From Pelagibacterium luteolum (GTDB taxonomy: Bacteria > Pseudomonadota > Alphaproteobacteria > Rhizobiales > Devosiaceae): a DNA stretch of 64,000 nucleotides. The stretch lies in assembly GCF_900100665.1 (NCBI RefSeq), contig NZ_FNCS01000008.1:87864-151863 (forward strand), given 5' to 3'. Within the stretch, counting starts at the first letter, position 1; the number at the start of each line of letters is the position of its first letter. Below, piece after piece: positions 52,326 to 63,530 of the stretch. The notes beneath the pieces were generated by a model. The model did no database searches, was not told where the DNA came from, and saw only the letters and a list, made by a program, of their open reading frames with translations. The position numbers and the translations under genes were made by a program.

Positions 52326-52892
52326 CTATTCTATCGCTGCCTTGATGGCGGCGGTGACCTCATCGATCGGCGCCATGCCGTCGACGGACTTCAACAGGCC
52401 CTGTTCAGTATAAAATGTAACCAACGGAGCGGTCTGCTCTTTGTAGACATCGAGGCGCTTGCGCAGCACTTCCTCGTTGTCGTCCGCACGCGCGCCACCG
52501 GACTCCTTGGCCCGATTGATGACTCGCGATACGAGCGTATCCGGATCGGCCTTAATCTCGACGACGGCGTCGAGGTGCAGACCCTTGCGGTCAAGCATAT
52601 GCGTCAGTGACTCGGCCTGCGCGATCGTGCGGGGAAATCCGTCGAGGATGAACCCGTTGGCGCAATCGGCCTGGTCCATACGGTCGGAGATGATGCCCGA
52701 AACGATATCGTCAGAGACCAGATCGCCGCGATCGACGATCGCCTTGGCTTCGAGTCCCAGCGGCGTCTTGTCGGCAATCGCCGCACGCAGCATGTCACCA
52801 GTGGAAAGTTGCGGAATGGAATACGAGTCGACCAGTATCTTGGCCTGCGTGCCCTTCCCTGCGCCCGGAGGGCCCAACAGTACTAATCTCAT
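52326..52892 (-). CDS. adk: Adenylate kinase
   Basis: Interconverts AMP, ADP and ATP. The P-loop LLGPPGAGKGTQAK, NMP-binding STGDMLRAAI, GFPRTIAQAE and the LID start RVINRAKESGGARADDNEE are present. At 188 residues it is the short form without the zinc lid. It overlaps the secY stop by four bases (ATGA). Confidence 0.97.
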   Translation of the reverse strand: MRLVLLGPPGAGKGTQAKILVDSYSIPQLSTGDMLRAAIADKTPLGLEAKAIVDRGDLVSDDIVSGIISDRMDQADCANGFILDGFPRTIAQAESLTHMLDRKGLHLDAVVEIKADPDTLVSRVINRAKESGGARADDNEEVLRKRLDVYKEQTAPLVTFYTEQGLLKSVDGMAPIDEVTAAIKAAIE

Positions 52893-54223
52893 CTTTTCCG
52901 TCCCCCTAGACGCGACTTCTTGACCATGCCCTCATACTGCTGCGCGATGAGATGGCTTTGAATTTGGCTGACCGTGTCGAGTGTCACGGTGACCATGATG
53001 AGCAGAGACGTACCGCCCAGGAATGCCGAGATGTTGAGCTGACTCAGGAACACTTCGGGTATGAGCGCCACGATCGTGAGATAGATCGCACCAACCACGG
53101 TAATGCGGGTCAGCACGTAGTCGATGTGCTGCGCCGTACGCTCACCCGGACGGATGCCGGGAATGAAGCCGCCCGATCGCTTGAGATTGTCAGCGGTTTC
53201 GGTCGGGTTGAACGTGATCGAGGTATAAAAGAACGCAAAGAAGATGATCAGCGAGGCAAACAGCAGCAGATAGAGCGGCTGGCCACGGCCGAGCAGTGCC
53301 GAGATATACTGCAGCCACTGTGGCGCATCGCCCTGCGCCGAGAAGGTCGCGATCGTTGCGGGCAAAAGCAGCAGCGACGAGGCAAAGATCACCGGGATAA
53401 CACCAGCGGTGTTGAGCTTGAGCGGCAGGTGCGAAGTATCGCCCTGATACATCTTATTGCCCACCTGGCGCTTCGGATACTGGATCAGAAGCCTGCGCTG
53501 GGCGCGCTCGAAAAAGACGATGACCGCAATAACCACGATGGCGCCGACCAGAATGCCGACGACGGCAAGTGTGGGCAGGCCACCAGTGCGGCTCAACTCG
53601 AGGGTCTGGGCGATAACGCCGGGTAGCGTCGCAACGATACCGGCGAAAATGATCAGAGAAATGCCGTTACCGACGCCACGAGCGGTCATCTGCTCGCCTA
53701 GCCACATCAGGAACATGGTGCCGCCAACCAGCGTGATGACGGTCGAAATACGGAAGAACCAGCCTGGATCGGCCACTACGCCTTCGCTGGCCTCGAGGCC
53801 GACGGCGATGCCATAAGCCTGCACGGCGCAGAAAACGACAGTCAGATAGCGCGTGTACTGGTTGAGCTTGCGGCGGCCGCTCTCGCCTTCCTTCTTGAGC
53901 GCTTCAAGGCGCGGGGAAGCGGAGGACATGACCTGAATAACGATCGAGGCCGTAATGTAGGGAATGAGGTTCAGAGCAAAGATCGCGAGGCGCTCGACGG
54001 CGCCACCAGCGAACATGTTGAACAGCCCGAAGATGCCGCCCTGCGCCTGCTGGAACGTCGCGGCGAAGGCATCCGGGTCGATACCGGGAATCGGAATGTA
54101 CGTGCCGAGGCGATAGACGAGCAACGCCCCCAGGGTGAACAGAATCCGCTTCTGCAGGTCCTTGGCCTTGGAAAAGGTCGAGAAGCTGAGATTACGGGCC
54201 AATTGCTCGGCTGCAGACGCCAT
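52889..54223 (-). CDS. secY: Protein translocase subunit SecY
   Basis: Channel subunit of the Sec translocon with ten membrane segments. FGLFNMFAGGAVERLAIFAL, ITASIVIQVM, GISLIIFAGIVA and FYTSITFNPTETADNLKRSG are conserved. At 444 residues it is normal. It is separated from rplO by a 192-bp spacer holding strong inverted repeats. No rpmJ follows. Confidence 0.97.
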   Translation of the reverse strand: MASAAEQLARNLSFSTFSKAKDLQKRILFTLGALLVYRLGTYIPIPGIDPDAFAATFQQAQGGIFGLFNMFAGGAVERLAIFALNLIPYITASIVIQVMSSASPRLEALKKEGESGRRKLNQYTRYLTVVFCAVQAYGIAVGLEASEGVVADPGWFFRISTVITLVGGTMFLMWLGEQMTARGVGNGISLIIFAGIVATLPGVIAQTLELSRTGGLPTLAVVGILVGAIVVIAVIVFFERAQRRLLIQYPKRQVGNKMYQGDTSHLPLKLNTAGVIPVIFASSLLLLPATIATFSAQGDAPQWLQYISALLGRGQPLYLLLFASLIIFFAFFYTSITFNPTETADNLKRSGGFIPGIRPGERTAQHIDYVLTRITVVGAIYLTIVALIPEVFLSQLNISAFLGGTSLLIMVTVTLDTVSQIQSHLIAQQYEGMVKKSRLGGRKR

Positions 54224-54333
54224 GACGGCTCCCTCGGATATAGCTTATTGAGCAAAGGAACGGGCCACGACGGGCCCGACGCTCAGCTTTGGATGCGTGG
54301 CCGAACCATACCGGACGCGCTCCAGGAAACAAT

Positions 54334-54401
54334 GCTCTGATATAGTCAGAGCGCGCCCTCATGCAATCCCCCTTGGCGGGATGATTGCGAGGGCGCGCTC
54401 T
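54334..54401 (-). promoter_or_regulatory. Overlapping, mutually exclusive hairpins between rplO and secY
   Basis: On the mRNA strand AGAGCGCGCCCTC (54401-54389) pairs perfectly with GAGGGCGCGCTCT (54360-54348), extended by GCAATC/GATTGC. The end of the second arm, GCTCTGA (54352-54346), can instead pair with TCAGAGC (54340-54334) around loop CTATA. The two folds cannot form together, as in an attenuator or protein-responsive switch; a repeated palindromic element is the other explanation. Neither fold has a T-run. Confidence 0.6.
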
Positions 54402-54415
54402 AAAAGACGTAGCGA

Positions 54416-54895
54416 TTATTCAGCGTCAGCAGGCTTGCCGATGAGTTCGACCTTGCCGCCGGCAGCTTCGATGGCTGCAGCCGCACCAGCAGAGACGTGA
54501 TTGACCTTGAAGGTAACCTTCTTGGCCTTGAACTCGCCGCTGTTGATCAGACGCACGCCGTCCTTGGCGCGACGGATGACACCAGCAGCAACAAGAGCCT
54601 GCGCGTCGACCACGCCCTTAACATCCAGCTTGCCGCTGTCGATATAGGCCTGGATACGATCGAGGCGCACAGCATTCCACTTCTTGGCGAAGGGATTGTT
54701 GAAGCCGCGCTTGGGCATCCGCATGTGAAGGGGCATCTGGCCGCCTTCGAAACCATTGATGGCAACGCCGGAACGGGACTTCTGACCCTTGACGCCACGG
54801 CCACCGGTCTTGCCAAGCCCAGAGCCAATACCGCGACCGACGCGGACCTTGGCTTTGTTGGCGCCGGCGTTATCGGCGATCTCGTTGAGTTTCAT
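54416..54895 (-). CDS. rplO: 50S ribosomal protein L15
   Basis: A 159-residue protein: [20 protein letters not shown], then [23 protein letters not shown] in the glycine-rich RNA-binding arm, and [19 protein letters not shown]. It helps organise the large subunit. It lies 15 bases after rpmD. Confidence 0.98.
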   Translation of the reverse strand: MKLNEIADNAGANKAKVRVGRGIGSGLGKTGGRGVKGQKSRSGVAINGFEGGQMPLHMRMPKRGFNNPFAKKWNAVRLDRIQAYIDSGKLDVKGVVDAQALVAAGVIRRAKDGVRLINSGEFKAKKVTFKVNHVSAGAAAAIEAAGGKVELIGKPADAE

Positions 54896-54910
54896 ATTAC
54901 CAAATCCCTC

Positions 54911-55099
54911 TTACTTCTCGTCCACGACGCGGACGAGGTGAGCGACCTTGGAGATCATGCCGCGCACGGACGGGGTATCTTCAAGTTCGCTGCGGCGATG
55001 CATCTTGTTGAGCCCAAGGCCAACAAGCGTCGCGCGCTGATCTTCCTTGCGGCGGATCGGCGACCCGATCTGCTCGACGGTAACGGTCTTCTTAGCCAT
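54911..55099 (-). CDS. rpmD: 50S ribosomal protein L30
   Basis: A 62-residue protein: [40 protein letters not shown] and MISKVAHLV are the family blocks. It lies between rpsE and rplO as in the standard spc operon. Confidence 0.97.
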   Translation of the reverse strand: MAKKTVTVEQIGSPIRRKEDQRATLVGLGLNKMHRRSELEDTPSVRGMISKVAHLVRVVDEK

Positions 55100-55122
55100 T
55101 GTTTTTCTCCTCGAGCGGCCTA

Positions 55123-55653
55123 TCAGGCCTCGACGGCGGCTTCACCGCGACGGGCCTGCAGCTCGGAAACCTTGATGCCGCGACGGGCAGCAACCGAACG
55201 CGGGCTGTCGACGTTCTTGAGCGCGTCGAACGTGGCGCGAACCATGTTGTAGGGGTTCGCAGAGCCCTGGCTCTTGGCAACGATATCGTTGATGCCCAGG
55301 GTTTCGAACACTGCGCGCATCGGGCCACCAGCAATGATACCCGTACCGGCCGGAGCCGCACGCAGGATCACCTTGCCGGCACCGTGACGGCCATGCACGT
55401 CGTGGTGAAGCGTACGGGCTTCACGCAGCGGCACCCGGATCATCTGGCGCTTAGCCTGCTCGGTCGCCTTACGGATGGCTTCCGGCACTTCACGTGCCTT
55501 GCCGTGACCAAAGCCAACGCGGCCCTTCTGATCGCCAACGACCACGAGCGCGGCAAAGCCGAACCGCCGACCGCCCTTCACCACCTTGGCGACGCGATTG
55601 ATGTGCACCAGGCGATCTACAAACTCACTGTCGCGCTCTTGATAGTCTCTCAT
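55123..55653 (-). CDS. rpsE: 30S ribosomal protein S5
   Basis: A 176-residue protein important for decoding fidelity. [39 protein letters not shown] and [19 protein letters not shown] are diagnostic. The C-terminus extends a little beyond the E. coli protein with a charged tail. Confidence 0.98.
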   Translation of the reverse strand: MRDYQERDSEFVDRLVHINRVAKVVKGGRRFGFAALVVVGDQKGRVGFGHGKAREVPEAIRKATEQAKRQMIRVPLREARTLHHDVHGRHGAGKVILRAAPAGTGIIAGGPMRAVFETLGINDIVAKSQGSANPYNMVRATFDALKNVDSPRSVAARRGIKVSELQARRGEAAVEA

Positions 55654-55694
55654 CGTTCTACCAGCTCTTCGTAATTTCGGTTTGGCCGAGCTTC

Positions 55695-56048
55695 TTAGAA
55701 GCTCAGCCCGCCCTCACGGGCTGCATCGGCCAGCGCCTTGACGCGACCATGAAAGATATACGCTCCACGATCGAAAACGACCTCGGACACGCCGGCCTTG
55801 GAAGCACGCGCGGCGAGAGCCTTGCCCACTTCGGTGGCGGCAGCCTGATTGGCGCCATTCTTGATCTTGAGATCTTTTTCGAGCGAGGAGGCCGACGCAA
55901 GCGTCACGCCATTCGCATCGTCGATGATCTGCGCATAGATATTTTTGTCCGAACGGAAGACCGACAAGCGCGGACGACCGAAAGCACGGGACTTCAAGGC
56001 CCGGCGGACACGCGACTTGCGGCGTGCGATACCAGAAATCTTAGCCAT
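55695..56048 (-). CDS. rplR: 50S ribosomal protein L18
   Basis: A 117-residue 5S rRNA-binding protein: [35 protein letters not shown] and [20 protein letters not shown]. The ATG at 56048 ([10 protein letters not shown]) was chosen over an in-frame codon at 56057. It follows rplF by 12 bases. Confidence 0.97.
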   Translation of the reverse strand: MAKISGIARRKSRVRRALKSRAFGRPRLSVFRSDKNIYAQIIDDANGVTLASASSLEKDLKIKNGANQAAATEVGKALAARASKAGVSEVVFDRGAYIFHGRVKALADAAREGGLSF

Positions 56049-56060
56049 CTCGACCAATCC

Positions 56061-56594
56061 TTACTTCTTCTTGCCTTCTTTGCGGTAGATGTGCTCATCC
56101 GCATAGCGAACGCCCTTGCCCTTGTAGGGCTCCGGCGGCCTGAACTCACGGATGTCCGCGGCGACCTGACCGACCTGCTGCTTGTCGATACCCGTCACGA
56201 CGATTTCCGTCTGCGTCGGGGCGGCAAGCGAGATCCCATCGGGCGCCTTGAAGATCACTTCATGGGAGAAACCCAGGGACAGTTTGAGATCGGAACCCTG
56301 CATCTGGGCACGATAACCAACGCCGGTGATGGCGAGCTTGCGCTCAAAGCCTGTGGACACGCCAGTCACGATGTTCTGTACGAGCGACCGGGACAAACCC
56401 CAAGCTGCACGAGCCTGGCGGCTTTCATCGGCGGGCTTCACGACAACGCCGTCATCGGTCATCTCGGGCGTAACCAGATCCATCAACACGACCGAAAGCT
56501 CACCCTTGGAGCCCTTGGCGGTGACCGTCTGGCCATCGACTGTGACCGTCACGCCGCTGACCGGAGCAACCGGCTGTTTGCCAATACGCGACAT
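56061..56594 (-). CDS. rplF: 50S ribosomal protein L6
   Basis: A 177-residue protein near the factor-binding site: [15 protein letters not shown], then [13 protein letters not shown] and the C-terminal signature [17 protein letters not shown] [19 protein letters not shown]. Two tandem alpha/beta domains of the same fold are recognisable. Confidence 0.98.
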   Translation of the reverse strand: MSRIGKQPVAPVSGVTVTVDGQTVTAKGSKGELSVVLMDLVTPEMTDDGVVVKPADESRQARAAWGLSRSLVQNIVTGVSTGFERKLAITGVGYRAQMQGSDLKLSLGFSHEVIFKAPDGISLAAPTQTEIVVTGIDKQQVGQVAADIREFRPPEPYKGKGVRYADEHIYRKEGKKK

Positions 56595-56640
56595 TTTTCT
56601 TTGCCTTCTTCTATGTTGGTGGGGTCTCCTCTATCGCGTC

Positions 56641-57039
56641 TTAGAAGACGCGGCAGAGGACCTCACCGCCAACGTTTTCAGCACGAGCCTGGTGATCGGC
56701 CATCACACCCTTAGGGGTGGACAGGATCGAGACACCAAGACCATTGCTAACAACAGGGATATTCTTGACGGATGCGTAAACCCGGCGACCGGGCTTCGAA
56801 ACCCTTTGAATCTCCTGGATGACCGGCACGTTGTCGGAATACTTCAGCTCGATCGCGAATTCAGGAAGACCGTTTTCATTGGTGTCTTCCGAATACCCGC
56901 GGATGTAGCCTTCGGTCTTCAGAACATCAAGCACGTGTGCACGCAGGCTCGAAGCAGGCGTACGAACGGTATCGCGACGGCGCATCTGCGCGTTGCGGAT
57001 ACGGGTCAGCATGTCGCCAAGCGGATCGATAAGAGTCAT
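56641..57039 (-). CDS. rpsH: 30S ribosomal protein S8
   Basis: A 132-residue central-domain 16S rRNA-binding protein: [20 protein letters not shown] at the start and [24 protein letters not shown] at the end. In E. coli S8 represses its own spc operon; no copy of its target is identified here. Confidence 0.98.
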   Translation of the reverse strand: MTLIDPLGDMLTRIRNAQMRRRDTVRTPASSLRAHVLDVLKTEGYIRGYSEDTNENGLPEFAIELKYSDNVPVIQEIQRVSKPGRRVYASVKNIPVVSNGLGVSILSTPKGVMADHQARAENVGGEVLCRVF

Positions 57040-57051
57040 TTTGCTTCTTCC

Positions 57052-57357
57052 TTACCAGCTCGACTTAACCAGGCCCGGGATCTTGCCCATGTTCCCCAGC
57101 TCACGCAGCGCAATACGGCTGAGCTTGAGCTTGCGGTAGTAACCGCGCGGACGTCCCGAAACTTCACAGCGATTGCGGATACGAACGGGCGACGCATTGC
57201 GCGGCAGTTCGGCCAGCTTCAGCTGTGCAGCAAAACGCTCTTCGAACGACAGCGACTCGTCCTTGGCCTTTGCCTTGAGCGCAGCGCGCTTCCCAGCGTA
57301 CTGCTTGGCAAGCTTGGTGCGGCGCTTGTTCTTTTCGATGGAGCTAACTTTAGCCAT
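57052..57357 (-). CDS. rpsN: 30S ribosomal protein S14
   Basis: The 101-residue long, zinc-free form: [20 protein letters not shown], and [20 protein letters not shown] with [14 protein letters not shown] at the end. The CxxC pairs of the short S14 type are absent. Confidence 0.98.
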   Translation of the reverse strand: MAKVSSIEKNKRRTKLAKQYAGKRAALKAKAKDESLSFEERFAAQLKLAELPRNASPVRIRNRCEVSGRPRGYYRKLKLSRIALRELGNMGKIPGLVKSSW

Positions 57358-57390
57358 CAGATCTCTCTTTTTTCTCTTCCCATTATCCGC

Positions 57391-57945
57391 TTACTGGCGG
57401 AACGGGAAATTGAAAGCCTTGAGAAGCGCACGCGCTTCGTCGTCGGTCTTAGCCGTGGTGCAGACGATCACATCCATACCCCAGACCTGTTCGATCTGGT
57501 CATAGTTGATCTCGGGAAACACGATGTGTTCCTTGATGCCCATGGCATAATTGCCGCGGCCATCGAAGCTCTTGGGGTTCAGCCCGCGGAAATCGCGGAC
57601 GCGGGGCAGCGCAATGTTGACCAGACGATCGACGAATTCGTACATCTGGGCACGACGCAGCGTGACCTTGACACCCAGGGCCATGCCTTCACGAACCTTG
57701 AAGCCGGCAATGGACTTGCGGGCATAGGTCGTGATCGGCTTCTGGCCGGCGATCTTTTCAAGGTCTGCCAGTGCGGCCTTGACCTTCTTGGAATCGGCAA
57801 CCGCTTCGCCGACGCCCATGTTGAGAACAACCTTCTCAAGTTTGGGAACCTGCATCGGGTTGGTGTAGTTGAAGGTCTCGGTGAGACCGGCGCGCACTAC
57901 ATCGTCATAATGCGTGCGCAGGCGCGGAACGTATGTCTCAGCCAT
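57391..57945 (-). CDS. rplE: 50S ribosomal protein L5
   Basis: A 184-residue 5S rRNA-binding protein of the central protuberance: [34 protein letters not shown] and [18 protein letters not shown]. Its start overlaps the rplX end by eight bases. Confidence 0.98.
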   Translation of the reverse strand: MAETYVPRLRTHYDDVVRAGLTETFNYTNPMQVPKLEKVVLNMGVGEAVADSKKVKAALADLEKIAGQKPITTYARKSIAGFKVREGMALGVKVTLRRAQMYEFVDRLVNIALPRVRDFRGLNPKSFDGRGNYAMGIKEHIVFPEINYDQIEQVWGMDVIVCTTAKTDDEARALLKAFNFPFRQ

Positions 57946-58252
57946 CGATCACTTCTCCAGAACGCTTTGCGACGCGCTTCTTGACGCCGTCTTCGATCTT
58001 GAAGCCGACACGGGTCGGCTTGTTTTCCTTCGCATCAACCAGAGCGATGTTGCTCAGGTGGATGGGGGCTTCCTTGGTGATGATCCCTGCATCCTGGCTC
58101 TGGGTCTGCTTCTGGTGACGACGCACCAGGTTGATACCCGAAACAAGAGCCTTGGTGTCGGACGGGATAACCTGCAGAACGTTGCCGGTCTTTCCCTTGT
58201 CCTTGCCAGTCAGAACGATGACCTTGTCACCCTTTTTGATCTTGGCAGCCAT
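57938..58252 (-). CDS. rplX: 50S ribosomal protein L24
   Basis: A 104-residue assembly-initiator protein with a KOW motif: [20 protein letters not shown], then [18 protein letters not shown] and [12 protein letters not shown]. It overlaps rplN by one base and rplE by eight. Confidence 0.98.
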   Translation of the reverse strand: MAAKIKKGDKVIVLTGKDKGKTGNVLQVIPSDTKALVSGINLVRRHQKQTQSQDAGIITKEAPIHLSNIALVDAKENKPTRVGFKIEDGVKKRVAKRSGEVIDG

Positions 58253-58620
58253 TACAGCACCTCCGGCGCGAGCGAAATGATCTTCATGTGATTTTTCGCA
58301 CGCAGCTCACGAGGAACCGGGCCAAAGATACGGGTGCCCAGGGGTTCCTTGTTATTGTTGATGATGACCGCCGCATTGCGGTCAAAACGGATCACGGTGC
58401 CATCGGGGCGGCGAATGTCGGACGCGGTGCGAACCACCACGGCCTTCATGACCTGACCCTTCTTGACGCGGCCGCGCGGGATCGCGTCCTTGACCGACAC
58501 AACGATGATGTCGCCAACAGACGCATACTTGCGATGCGAACCGCCCAGCACCTTGATGCACATAACACGACGGGCGCCCGAATTATCGGCGACGTCGAGG
58601 TTCGTCTGCATCTGAATCAT
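58252..58620 (-). CDS. rplN: 50S ribosomal protein L14
   Basis: A 122-residue intersubunit-bridge protein: [20 protein letters not shown], then [20 protein letters not shown] and [12 protein letters not shown]. Diagnostic across its length. A 76-bp spacer without a recognised signal separates it from rpsQ. Confidence 0.98.
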   Translation of the reverse strand: MIQMQTNLDVADNSGARRVMCIKVLGGSHRKYASVGDIIVVSVKDAIPRGRVKKGQVMKAVVVRTASDIRRPDGTVIRFDRNAAVIINNNKEPLGTRIFGPVPRELRAKNHMKIISLAPEVL

Positions 58621-58696
58621 GACTGGTTGCCTTCTTTATTCTTAAGGTCCGCGTCCGGCATCCGGCACGGCACCTGACCTCTTAATGAGCTATACG

Positions 58697-58930
58697 TTAA
58701 GCCGACGTAACGACGGTCCAACGCTTGTTCTTTGAGATCGGGGCACACTCTTCGATTTGCACCAGATCGCCCACCTTGGCCGCATTGGCCTCGTCATGAG
58801 CATGGTACTTCTTGGAACGGCGCACCGTCTTCTTCAGGATCGGGTGGGTAAAGCGACGCTCTACACTCACAACGACCGTCTTTTCGTTCGTATCGGAGAC
58901 CACGGTCCCCTGCAGGATACGCTTGGGCAT
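58697..58930 (-). CDS. rpsQ: 30S ribosomal protein S17
   Basis: A 77-residue OB-fold 16S rRNA-binding protein: [39 protein letters not shown], and [15 protein letters not shown]. It lies 11 bases after rpmC. Confidence 0.98.
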   Translation of the reverse strand: MPKRILQGTVVSDTNEKTVVVSVERRFTHPILKKTVRRSKKYHAHDEANAAKVGDLVQIEECAPISKNKRWTVVTSA

Positions 58931-58941
58931 TTCGTGTTTCC

Positions 58942-59142
58942 TTACTTAGCTTCCGCGGCCTTCTCGGCGAGCACGGTCTGAACGCGCGCGATATCGCGGC
59001 GGACCTTGCGCACCTGAGAAGTGTTTTCCAACTGCTGGGTAGCGCGCTGGAAACGCAGGTTGAACTGCTCTTTCTTCAGATTGACGAGCTCATCGTTGAG
59101 TTCGTCGACCGTCTTTGCCCTAACGTCGCTCGGCTTTGCCAT
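58942..59142 (-). CDS. rpmC: 50S ribosomal protein L29
   Basis: A 66-residue two-helix protein at the tunnel exit: [20 protein letters not shown] and [17 protein letters not shown]. The family block [19 protein letters not shown] is intact. Confidence 0.97.
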   Translation of the reverse strand: MAKPSDVRAKTVDELNDELVNLKKEQFNLRFQRATQQLENTSQVRKVRRDIARVQTVLAEKAAEAK

Positions 59143-59154
59143 CGCTGTACGTCC

Positions 59155-59568
59155 TTAATCTGCTATGCGGCTGACGAACCGCGTCTTGATCGGCAACTTC
59201 ATGGCCGCCAGACGCAGAGCTTCACGCGCAATCTCTTCACTTACGCCGTCGATCTCGAACATAATCCGGCCGGGCTTGACGCGGGCTGCCCAATATTCGG
59301 GAGCACCCTTACCTTTACCCATACGGACTTCGGTCGGCTTGGACGACACAGGCACATCCGGGAAAATCCGGATCCACACACGACCGGCGCGCTTCATATA
59401 GCGAGTCATAGCGCGACGTGCGGCCTCGATCTGGCGCGCGGTTATACGCTCAGGTTCCTGAGCCTTCAAGCCATATTCGCCAAATGTCAGATCGGTGCCG
59501 CCTTTGGCGACGCCGTGGATCCGGCCCTTATGGGCCTTGCGGAACTTGGTACGTTTCGGTTGCAGCAT
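59155..59568 (-). CDS. rplP: 50S ribosomal protein L16
   Basis: A 137-residue protein near the A-site t[42 protein letters not shown], and [19 protein letters not shown]. The Arg hydroxylated in some bacteria lies in the last of these blocks. Confidence 0.98.
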   Translation of the reverse strand: MLQPKRTKFRKAHKGRIHGVAKGGTDLTFGEYGLKAQEPERITARQIEAARRAMTRYMKRAGRVWIRIFPDVPVSSKPTEVRMGKGKGAPEYWAARVKPGRIMFEIDGVSEEIAREALRLAAMKLPIKTRFVSRIAD

Positions 59569-59583
59569 TTTTCTATAGTCCTA

Positions 59584-60297
59584 TCAGCTTGCAGCCGGAC
59601 CGCGGCGGCCCTGCCCGCCGGAATCACCACCACCTTCGGTGGCGCGGCGTTCGTGGGCCATCGGATCGTGTTCCATGATCTCGCCTTTGAAGATCCAGAC
59701 CTTGATCCCGATGATGCCGTAAGTGGTCTTGCCTTCGGCCACGCCATAGTCGACGTCTGCACGCAGTGTGTGCAACGGCACACGGCCTTCGCGATACCAC
59801 TCGGTACGGGCGATGTCGGCACCGCCGAGACGGCCGCCAACGTTGACACGAATACCCTGGGCGCCCATCCGCATTGCTGTCTGCACAGCACGCTTCATGG
59901 CCCGGCGGAACGCCACACGGCGTTCGAGCTGCTGGGCGATGCCCTGAGCAACAAGGGTCGCATCGGTTTCCGGCTTGCGCACTTCAACGATGTTGATGTG
60001 CACTTCCGAATTGGTGAACTTCTTGACCTTGTTACGGATCTTCTCGATGTCCGCGCCCTTCTTGCCGATCACGATACCCGGACGAGCCGAGTGGATCGAA
60101 ATGCGGCACTTACGGTGCGGGCGTTCGATGACGATCTTGGAAACAGCGGCCTGCTTGAGCTCTTCTTCGAGCATCTGCCGGATCTTGAGATCTTCCTGCA
60201 AGAGCGAACCATATTCACCCTTGTTGGCGTACCAGCGGGAATCCCAGGTCCGGTTGATGCCGAGACGAAGCCCGATCGGATTAACTTTCTGGCCCAT
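59584..60297 (-). CDS. rpsC: 30S ribosomal protein S3
   Basis: A 237-residue protein lining the mRNA entry tunnel. [20 protein letters not shown], the KH domain with [20 protein letters not shown], and the C-terminal domain with GARGIRV-like [20 protein letters not shown]. It overlaps rplV by one base (TGATG). The tail is Gly/Arg-rich. Confidence 0.98.
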   Translation of the reverse strand: MGQKVNPIGLRLGINRTWDSRWYANKGEYGSLLQEDLKIRQMLEEELKQAAVSKIVIERPHRKCRISIHSARPGIVIGKKGADIEKIRNKVKKFTNSEVHINIVEVRKPETDATLVAQGIAQQLERRVAFRRAMKRAVQTAMRMGAQGIRVNVGGRLGGADIARTEWYREGRVPLHTLRADVDYGVAEGKTTYGIIGIKVWIFKGEIMEHDPMAHERRATEGGGDSGGQGRRGPAAS

Positions 60298-60677
60298 CAG
60301 ACGGCCTCCTCGGCTTCACGGACAACAATGGTCAGGTGCGAGAACGGCTTCTCGATACGTGCGCCGCGACCGCGAGCACGTGCATGGAACCGCTTCATCA
60401 CCAGTGCCTTGCCGACAAAGGCTTCCGAAACAACCAGTGCATCAGTGTCGAGCCCGTGATTGTTCTCGGCATTGGCAATGGCGCTCTCGAGGGTCTTCTT
60501 GACCGAGACAGAGATCCGCTTGCGCGAGAACTCAAGCTCGGCAAGAGCCCGGTCGACCTTCATGCCACGGATCTGCGCAGCAACCAGGTTCAGCTTCTGG
60601 GGGCTTGTCCGCACCATGCGCAGGACGGCTTTCGCCTCTGTGTCCTTGAGCGCGCGTTCACGCTTCTGCTTGCCCAT
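60297..60677 (-). CDS. rplV: 50S ribosomal protein L22
   Basis: A 126-residue protein whose beta-hairpin lines the exit tunnel, a site of macrolide resistance changes. [40 protein letters not shown] and [20 protein letters not shown] are diagnostic. Confidence 0.98.
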   Translation of the reverse strand: MGKQKRERALKDTEAKAVLRMVRTSPQKLNLVAAQIRGMKVDRALAELEFSRKRISVSVKKTLESAIANAENNHGLDTDALVVSEAFVGKALVMKRFHARARGRGARIEKPFSHLTIVVREAEEAV

Positions 60678-60679
60678 AA

Positions 60680-60958
60680 TTACTTCCTCTTCGCCTTCTT
60701 GTCGGCCGCGTGCCCGTAATAGGTGCGCGTGGGCGAAAATTCACCGAACTTATGTCCGATCATGTCTTCGCTGACGTTGACCGGAATATGCTTCTGGCCG
60801 TTATAGACGCCGAAGGTGAGGCCAACGAACTGCGGCAGGATCGTGGAACGACGGCTCCAGATCTTGATCACTTCGTTGCGGCCCGATTCCCGGACCTTGT
60901 CTGCCTTCTTCAGCAGATACCCGTCGACAAACGGGCCTTTCCAGACGGAACGTGCCAT
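60680..60958 (-). CDS. rpsS: 30S ribosomal protein S19
   Basis: A 92-residue head protein: [40 protein letters not shown], and [20 protein letters not shown]. It lies between rplB and rplV in the S10 order. Confidence 0.98.
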   Translation of the reverse strand: MARSVWKGPFVDGYLLKKADKVRESGRNEVIKIWSRRSTILPQFVGLTFGVYNGQKHIPVNVSEDMIGHKFGEFSPTRTYYGHAADKKAKRK

Positions 60959-60961
60959 GGC

Positions 60962-61801
60962 CTACCTGCCCTTCTTCTGATGACGCGTACGGACGATGAA
61001 CTTGTCCGTCGACTTGTTAGAGCGGGTGCGCTTGCCCTTGGTCGGCTTGCCCCACGGGGTAACCGGATGACGGCCACCCGAGGTACGGCCTTCACCACCA
61101 CCATGCGGGTGATCGACAGGGTTCATCGCGACACCGCGAACGTTTGGACGACGGCCCAGCCAGCGATTGCGGCCAGCCTTGCCGATCGAAGTGTTCGAGT
61201 GATCCGGGTTGGACACAGAACCGACTGTCGCAAGGCAGGAGCCGTGCACGAGGCGCTGTTCACCCGAATTCAGACGAAGGATCGCCCAGCCACTGTCACG
61301 ACCCACATACTGAGCATAAGCACCTGCCGAACGGGCCATCTGGCCGCCCTTCTTTGGCTTGAGCTCGATATTGTGGACGATCGTGCCGACCGGCATTCTT
61401 TCGAGCGGCATCGTGTTGCCGGGCTTCACGTCGACAGCGTTCATCGAGGAGATGACCTTGTCGCCGGCGGCCAGGCGCTGCGGAGCCAGAATGTAGGCCT
61501 GCTCGCCGTCGTCATAGGTGACCAGAGCGATGAATGCGGTCCGGTTGGGATCGTATTCAAGACGCTCGACAGTCCCCTGGACGTCGAACTTGGTGCGCTT
61601 GAAATCGACGAGGCGATAGCTGCGCTTGTGACCACCACCACGGGCGAACGAAGTCACCCGACCGCGGTTGTTACGGCCACCCGATTTGGACAGGCCTTCG
61701 GTGAGCCTCTTGACCGGCGAACCGTTCCAGAGCTCGGACCGGTCGATGCCGACAAGCTGACGGCGGCCCGGCGAAGTTGGATTGTATTGCTTCAAAGCCA
61801 T
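60962..61801 (-). CDS. rplB: 50S ribosomal protein L2
   Basis: A 279-residue protein near the peptidyl-transferase centre: [40 protein letters not shown], and the C-terminal [20 protein letters not shown] with the conserved histidine important for activity. Confidence 0.98.
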   Translation of the reverse strand: MALKQYNPTSPGRRQLVGIDRSELWNGSPVKRLTEGLSKSGGRNNRGRVTSFARGGGHKRSYRLVDFKRTKFDVQGTVERLEYDPNRTAFIALVTYDDGEQAYILAPQRLAAGDKVISSMNAVDVKPGNTMPLERMPVGTIVHNIELKPKKGGQMARSAGAYAQYVGRDSGWAILRLNSGEQRLVHGSCLATVGSVSNPDHSNTSIGKAGRNRWLGRRPNVRGVAMNPVDHPHGGGEGRTSGGRHPVTPWGKPTKGKRTRSNKSTDKFIVRTRHQKKGR

Positions 61802-61819
61802 TTAAATTCTTCCTTCGCC

Positions 61820-62113
61820 TTACAGACCGGTCGAAATATCGATGGTCTGACCGTCAACGAGGGTGACGACGGCCTTCTTCACATTCTTGCGGGTGCCAAG
61901 CATGTTGCGGAAACGCTTGACCTTGCCCTTGCGCACGATCGTGTTGACGGCCTTGACCTTGACCTCGAACAGCGCTTCGACAGCTGCCTTGATCTGCGGC
62001 TTGGTGGCGTCGATGGCAACATCGAAAACGACCTGCCCATGCTCCGAAGCCATTGTCGACTTTTCAGTCACGACAGGGTTGCGGATGATGTCGTAATGCT
62101 TGAGCGCGCTCAT
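61820..62113 (-). CDS. rplW: 50S ribosomal protein L23
   Basis: A 97-residue protein at the tunnel exit, docking site for trigger factor and [23 protein letters not shown] and [18 protein letters not shown] are the family blocks. It overlaps rplD by four bases (ATGA). Confidence 0.98.
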   Translation of the reverse strand: MSALKHYDIIRNPVVTEKSTMASEHGQVVFDVAIDATKPQIKAAVEALFEVKVKAVNTIVRKGKVKRFRNMLGTRKNVKKAVVTLVDGQTIDISTGL

Positions 62114-62730
62114 TGGAACCGGCCCTCCAGCGCTGCGAGTGCGTCCTTGGTCAGGATGAGCTTCTCACGACGCAGAATGTCGTAAACGTTGATGCCCTGA
62201 GCGGGAAGCACGTCGATCTGGGGAATATTGCGCGCTGCGAGCGCGAAATTATTGTCCAGTTCGGTGCCGCCGATGATCAGCGCGTTTGAAAAACCGAGCT
62301 TGCCGAAGATGACGCGAAGTGCGGCAGTCTTGGGCGCGTCTGCTACGGCCTGGTCGATGATGACGAGGTCGCCTGACTTTGCCTTGGCCGAAAGTGCGTG
62401 CTTGAGAGCAAGCGCGCGGACCTTCTTTGGCAAATCGACAGCGTGGCTGCGCGGCGTCGGGCCGAATGCACGTCCACCACCCCGGAAGATGTTGGAACGA
62501 CGCGAACCGTGACGTGCACCGCCGCCGCCCTTCTGGCGACCGAACTTCTTACCCGTCTGGGCGACTTCTGCACGATTCTTGACGTCGTGCGTACCCGACA
62601 TGCGCTTCAGCAGCTGGTAGCGGACCATGCGCTGGATCAGATCGGCGCGGGGCTCGAGGCCGAAGACGGCGTCGTCGAGAGTGACCTTGCCGGCCGACTT
62701 ACCCTCGAGGGTTGTGACCTGGAGTTCCAT
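62110..62730 (-). CDS. rplD: 50S ribosomal protein L4
   Basis: A 206-residue protein whose loop reaches the exit tunnel. The loop carries [20 protein letters not shown], and [19 protein letters not shown] follows. In E. coli L4 represses the S10 operon; no L4-binding leader is identified here. It overlaps rplC by one base (TAATG). Confidence 0.98.
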   Translation of the reverse strand: MELQVTTLEGKSAGKVTLDDAVFGLEPRADLIQRMVRYQLLKRMSGTHDVKNRAEVAQTGKKFGRQKGGGGARHGSRRSNIFRGGGRAFGPTPRSHAVDLPKKVRALALKHALSAKAKSGDLVIIDQAVADAPKTAALRVIFGKLGFSNALIIGGTELDNNFALAARNIPQIDVLPAQGINVYDILRREKLILTKDALAALEGRFQ

Positions 62731-63425
62731 TATGCACTCTCCCCATTGGCGGCTGCCTTGATCGAGCCAGGAAGCGCAACACCCTCAGGGCGCGGCTTCT
62801 TTACGGCGTCACGGATCTGGATCCAGCCGCCCTTGGAACCGGGGACCGAGCCCTGGACCATGATCAGGCCGCGCTCGATGTCAGTCTTGACGACCTTGAC
62901 GTTCTGCGTGGTGACGCGAACGTCGCCCATGTGTCCAGCCATCTTCTTGTTCTTGAACACCCGACCCGGGTCCTGACGGCCACCGGTCGAACCGTGCGAA
63001 CGGTGCGAAACCGACACACCGTGCGAGGCACGAAGACCACCGAAATTGTGGCGCTTCATCGCACCGGCAAAGCCCTTGCCGATCGAGGTGCCGGTGACGT
63101 CCACCAACTGACCTTCGATGAAGTGGTCGGCCTGAAGCTCAGCACCCACTTCGATGAGGTTGTCTTCGCTCACGCGGAACTCGACGACCTTACGCTTGGG
63201 CTCGACCTTGGCAGCGGCATACTGTCCGCGCTCGGCCTTGCTGACATTCTTGACCTTGACAGTACCGGCGCCAAGCTGGAGCGCGATGTAGCCGTCCTTA
63301 TCCTGCGTCCGCTGGCCCACCACCTGGCAGCCCTGCAGCGCCAGGACGGTGACGGGTACATGAGCGCCATCTTCAGTGAAGATGCGGGTCATTCCCAGCT
63401 TCTGTGCGATCAATCCAGAACGCAT
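62730..63425 (-). CDS. rplC: 50S ribosomal protein L3
   Basis: A 231-residue protein with an extension into the peptidyl-transferase centre: [40 protein letters not shown], and [19 protein letters not shown]. Tandem Ser/His residues in [12 protein letters not shown] are conserved. Confidence 0.98.
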   Translation of the reverse strand: MRSGLIAQKLGMTRIFTEDGAHVPVTVLALQGCQVVGQRTQDKDGYIALQLGAGTVKVKNVSKAERGQYAAAKVEPKRKVVEFRVSEDNLIEVGAELQADHFIEGQLVDVTGTSIGKGFAGAMKRHNFGGLRASHGVSVSHRSHGSTGGRQDPGRVFKNKKMAGHMGDVRVTTQNVKVVKTDIERGLIMVQGSVPGSKGGWIQIRDAVKKPRPEGVALPGSIKAAANGESA

Positions 63426-63530
63426 CGGTTGTTACCTTCTCTTTATTGAGCGTTTTTCCGGGTCATTGTTTGTCCAAGAGGACCCACTGAAGCGAAAAGC
63501 GCTGTAAACTCAGTACCTAAGAGCGTGCAC

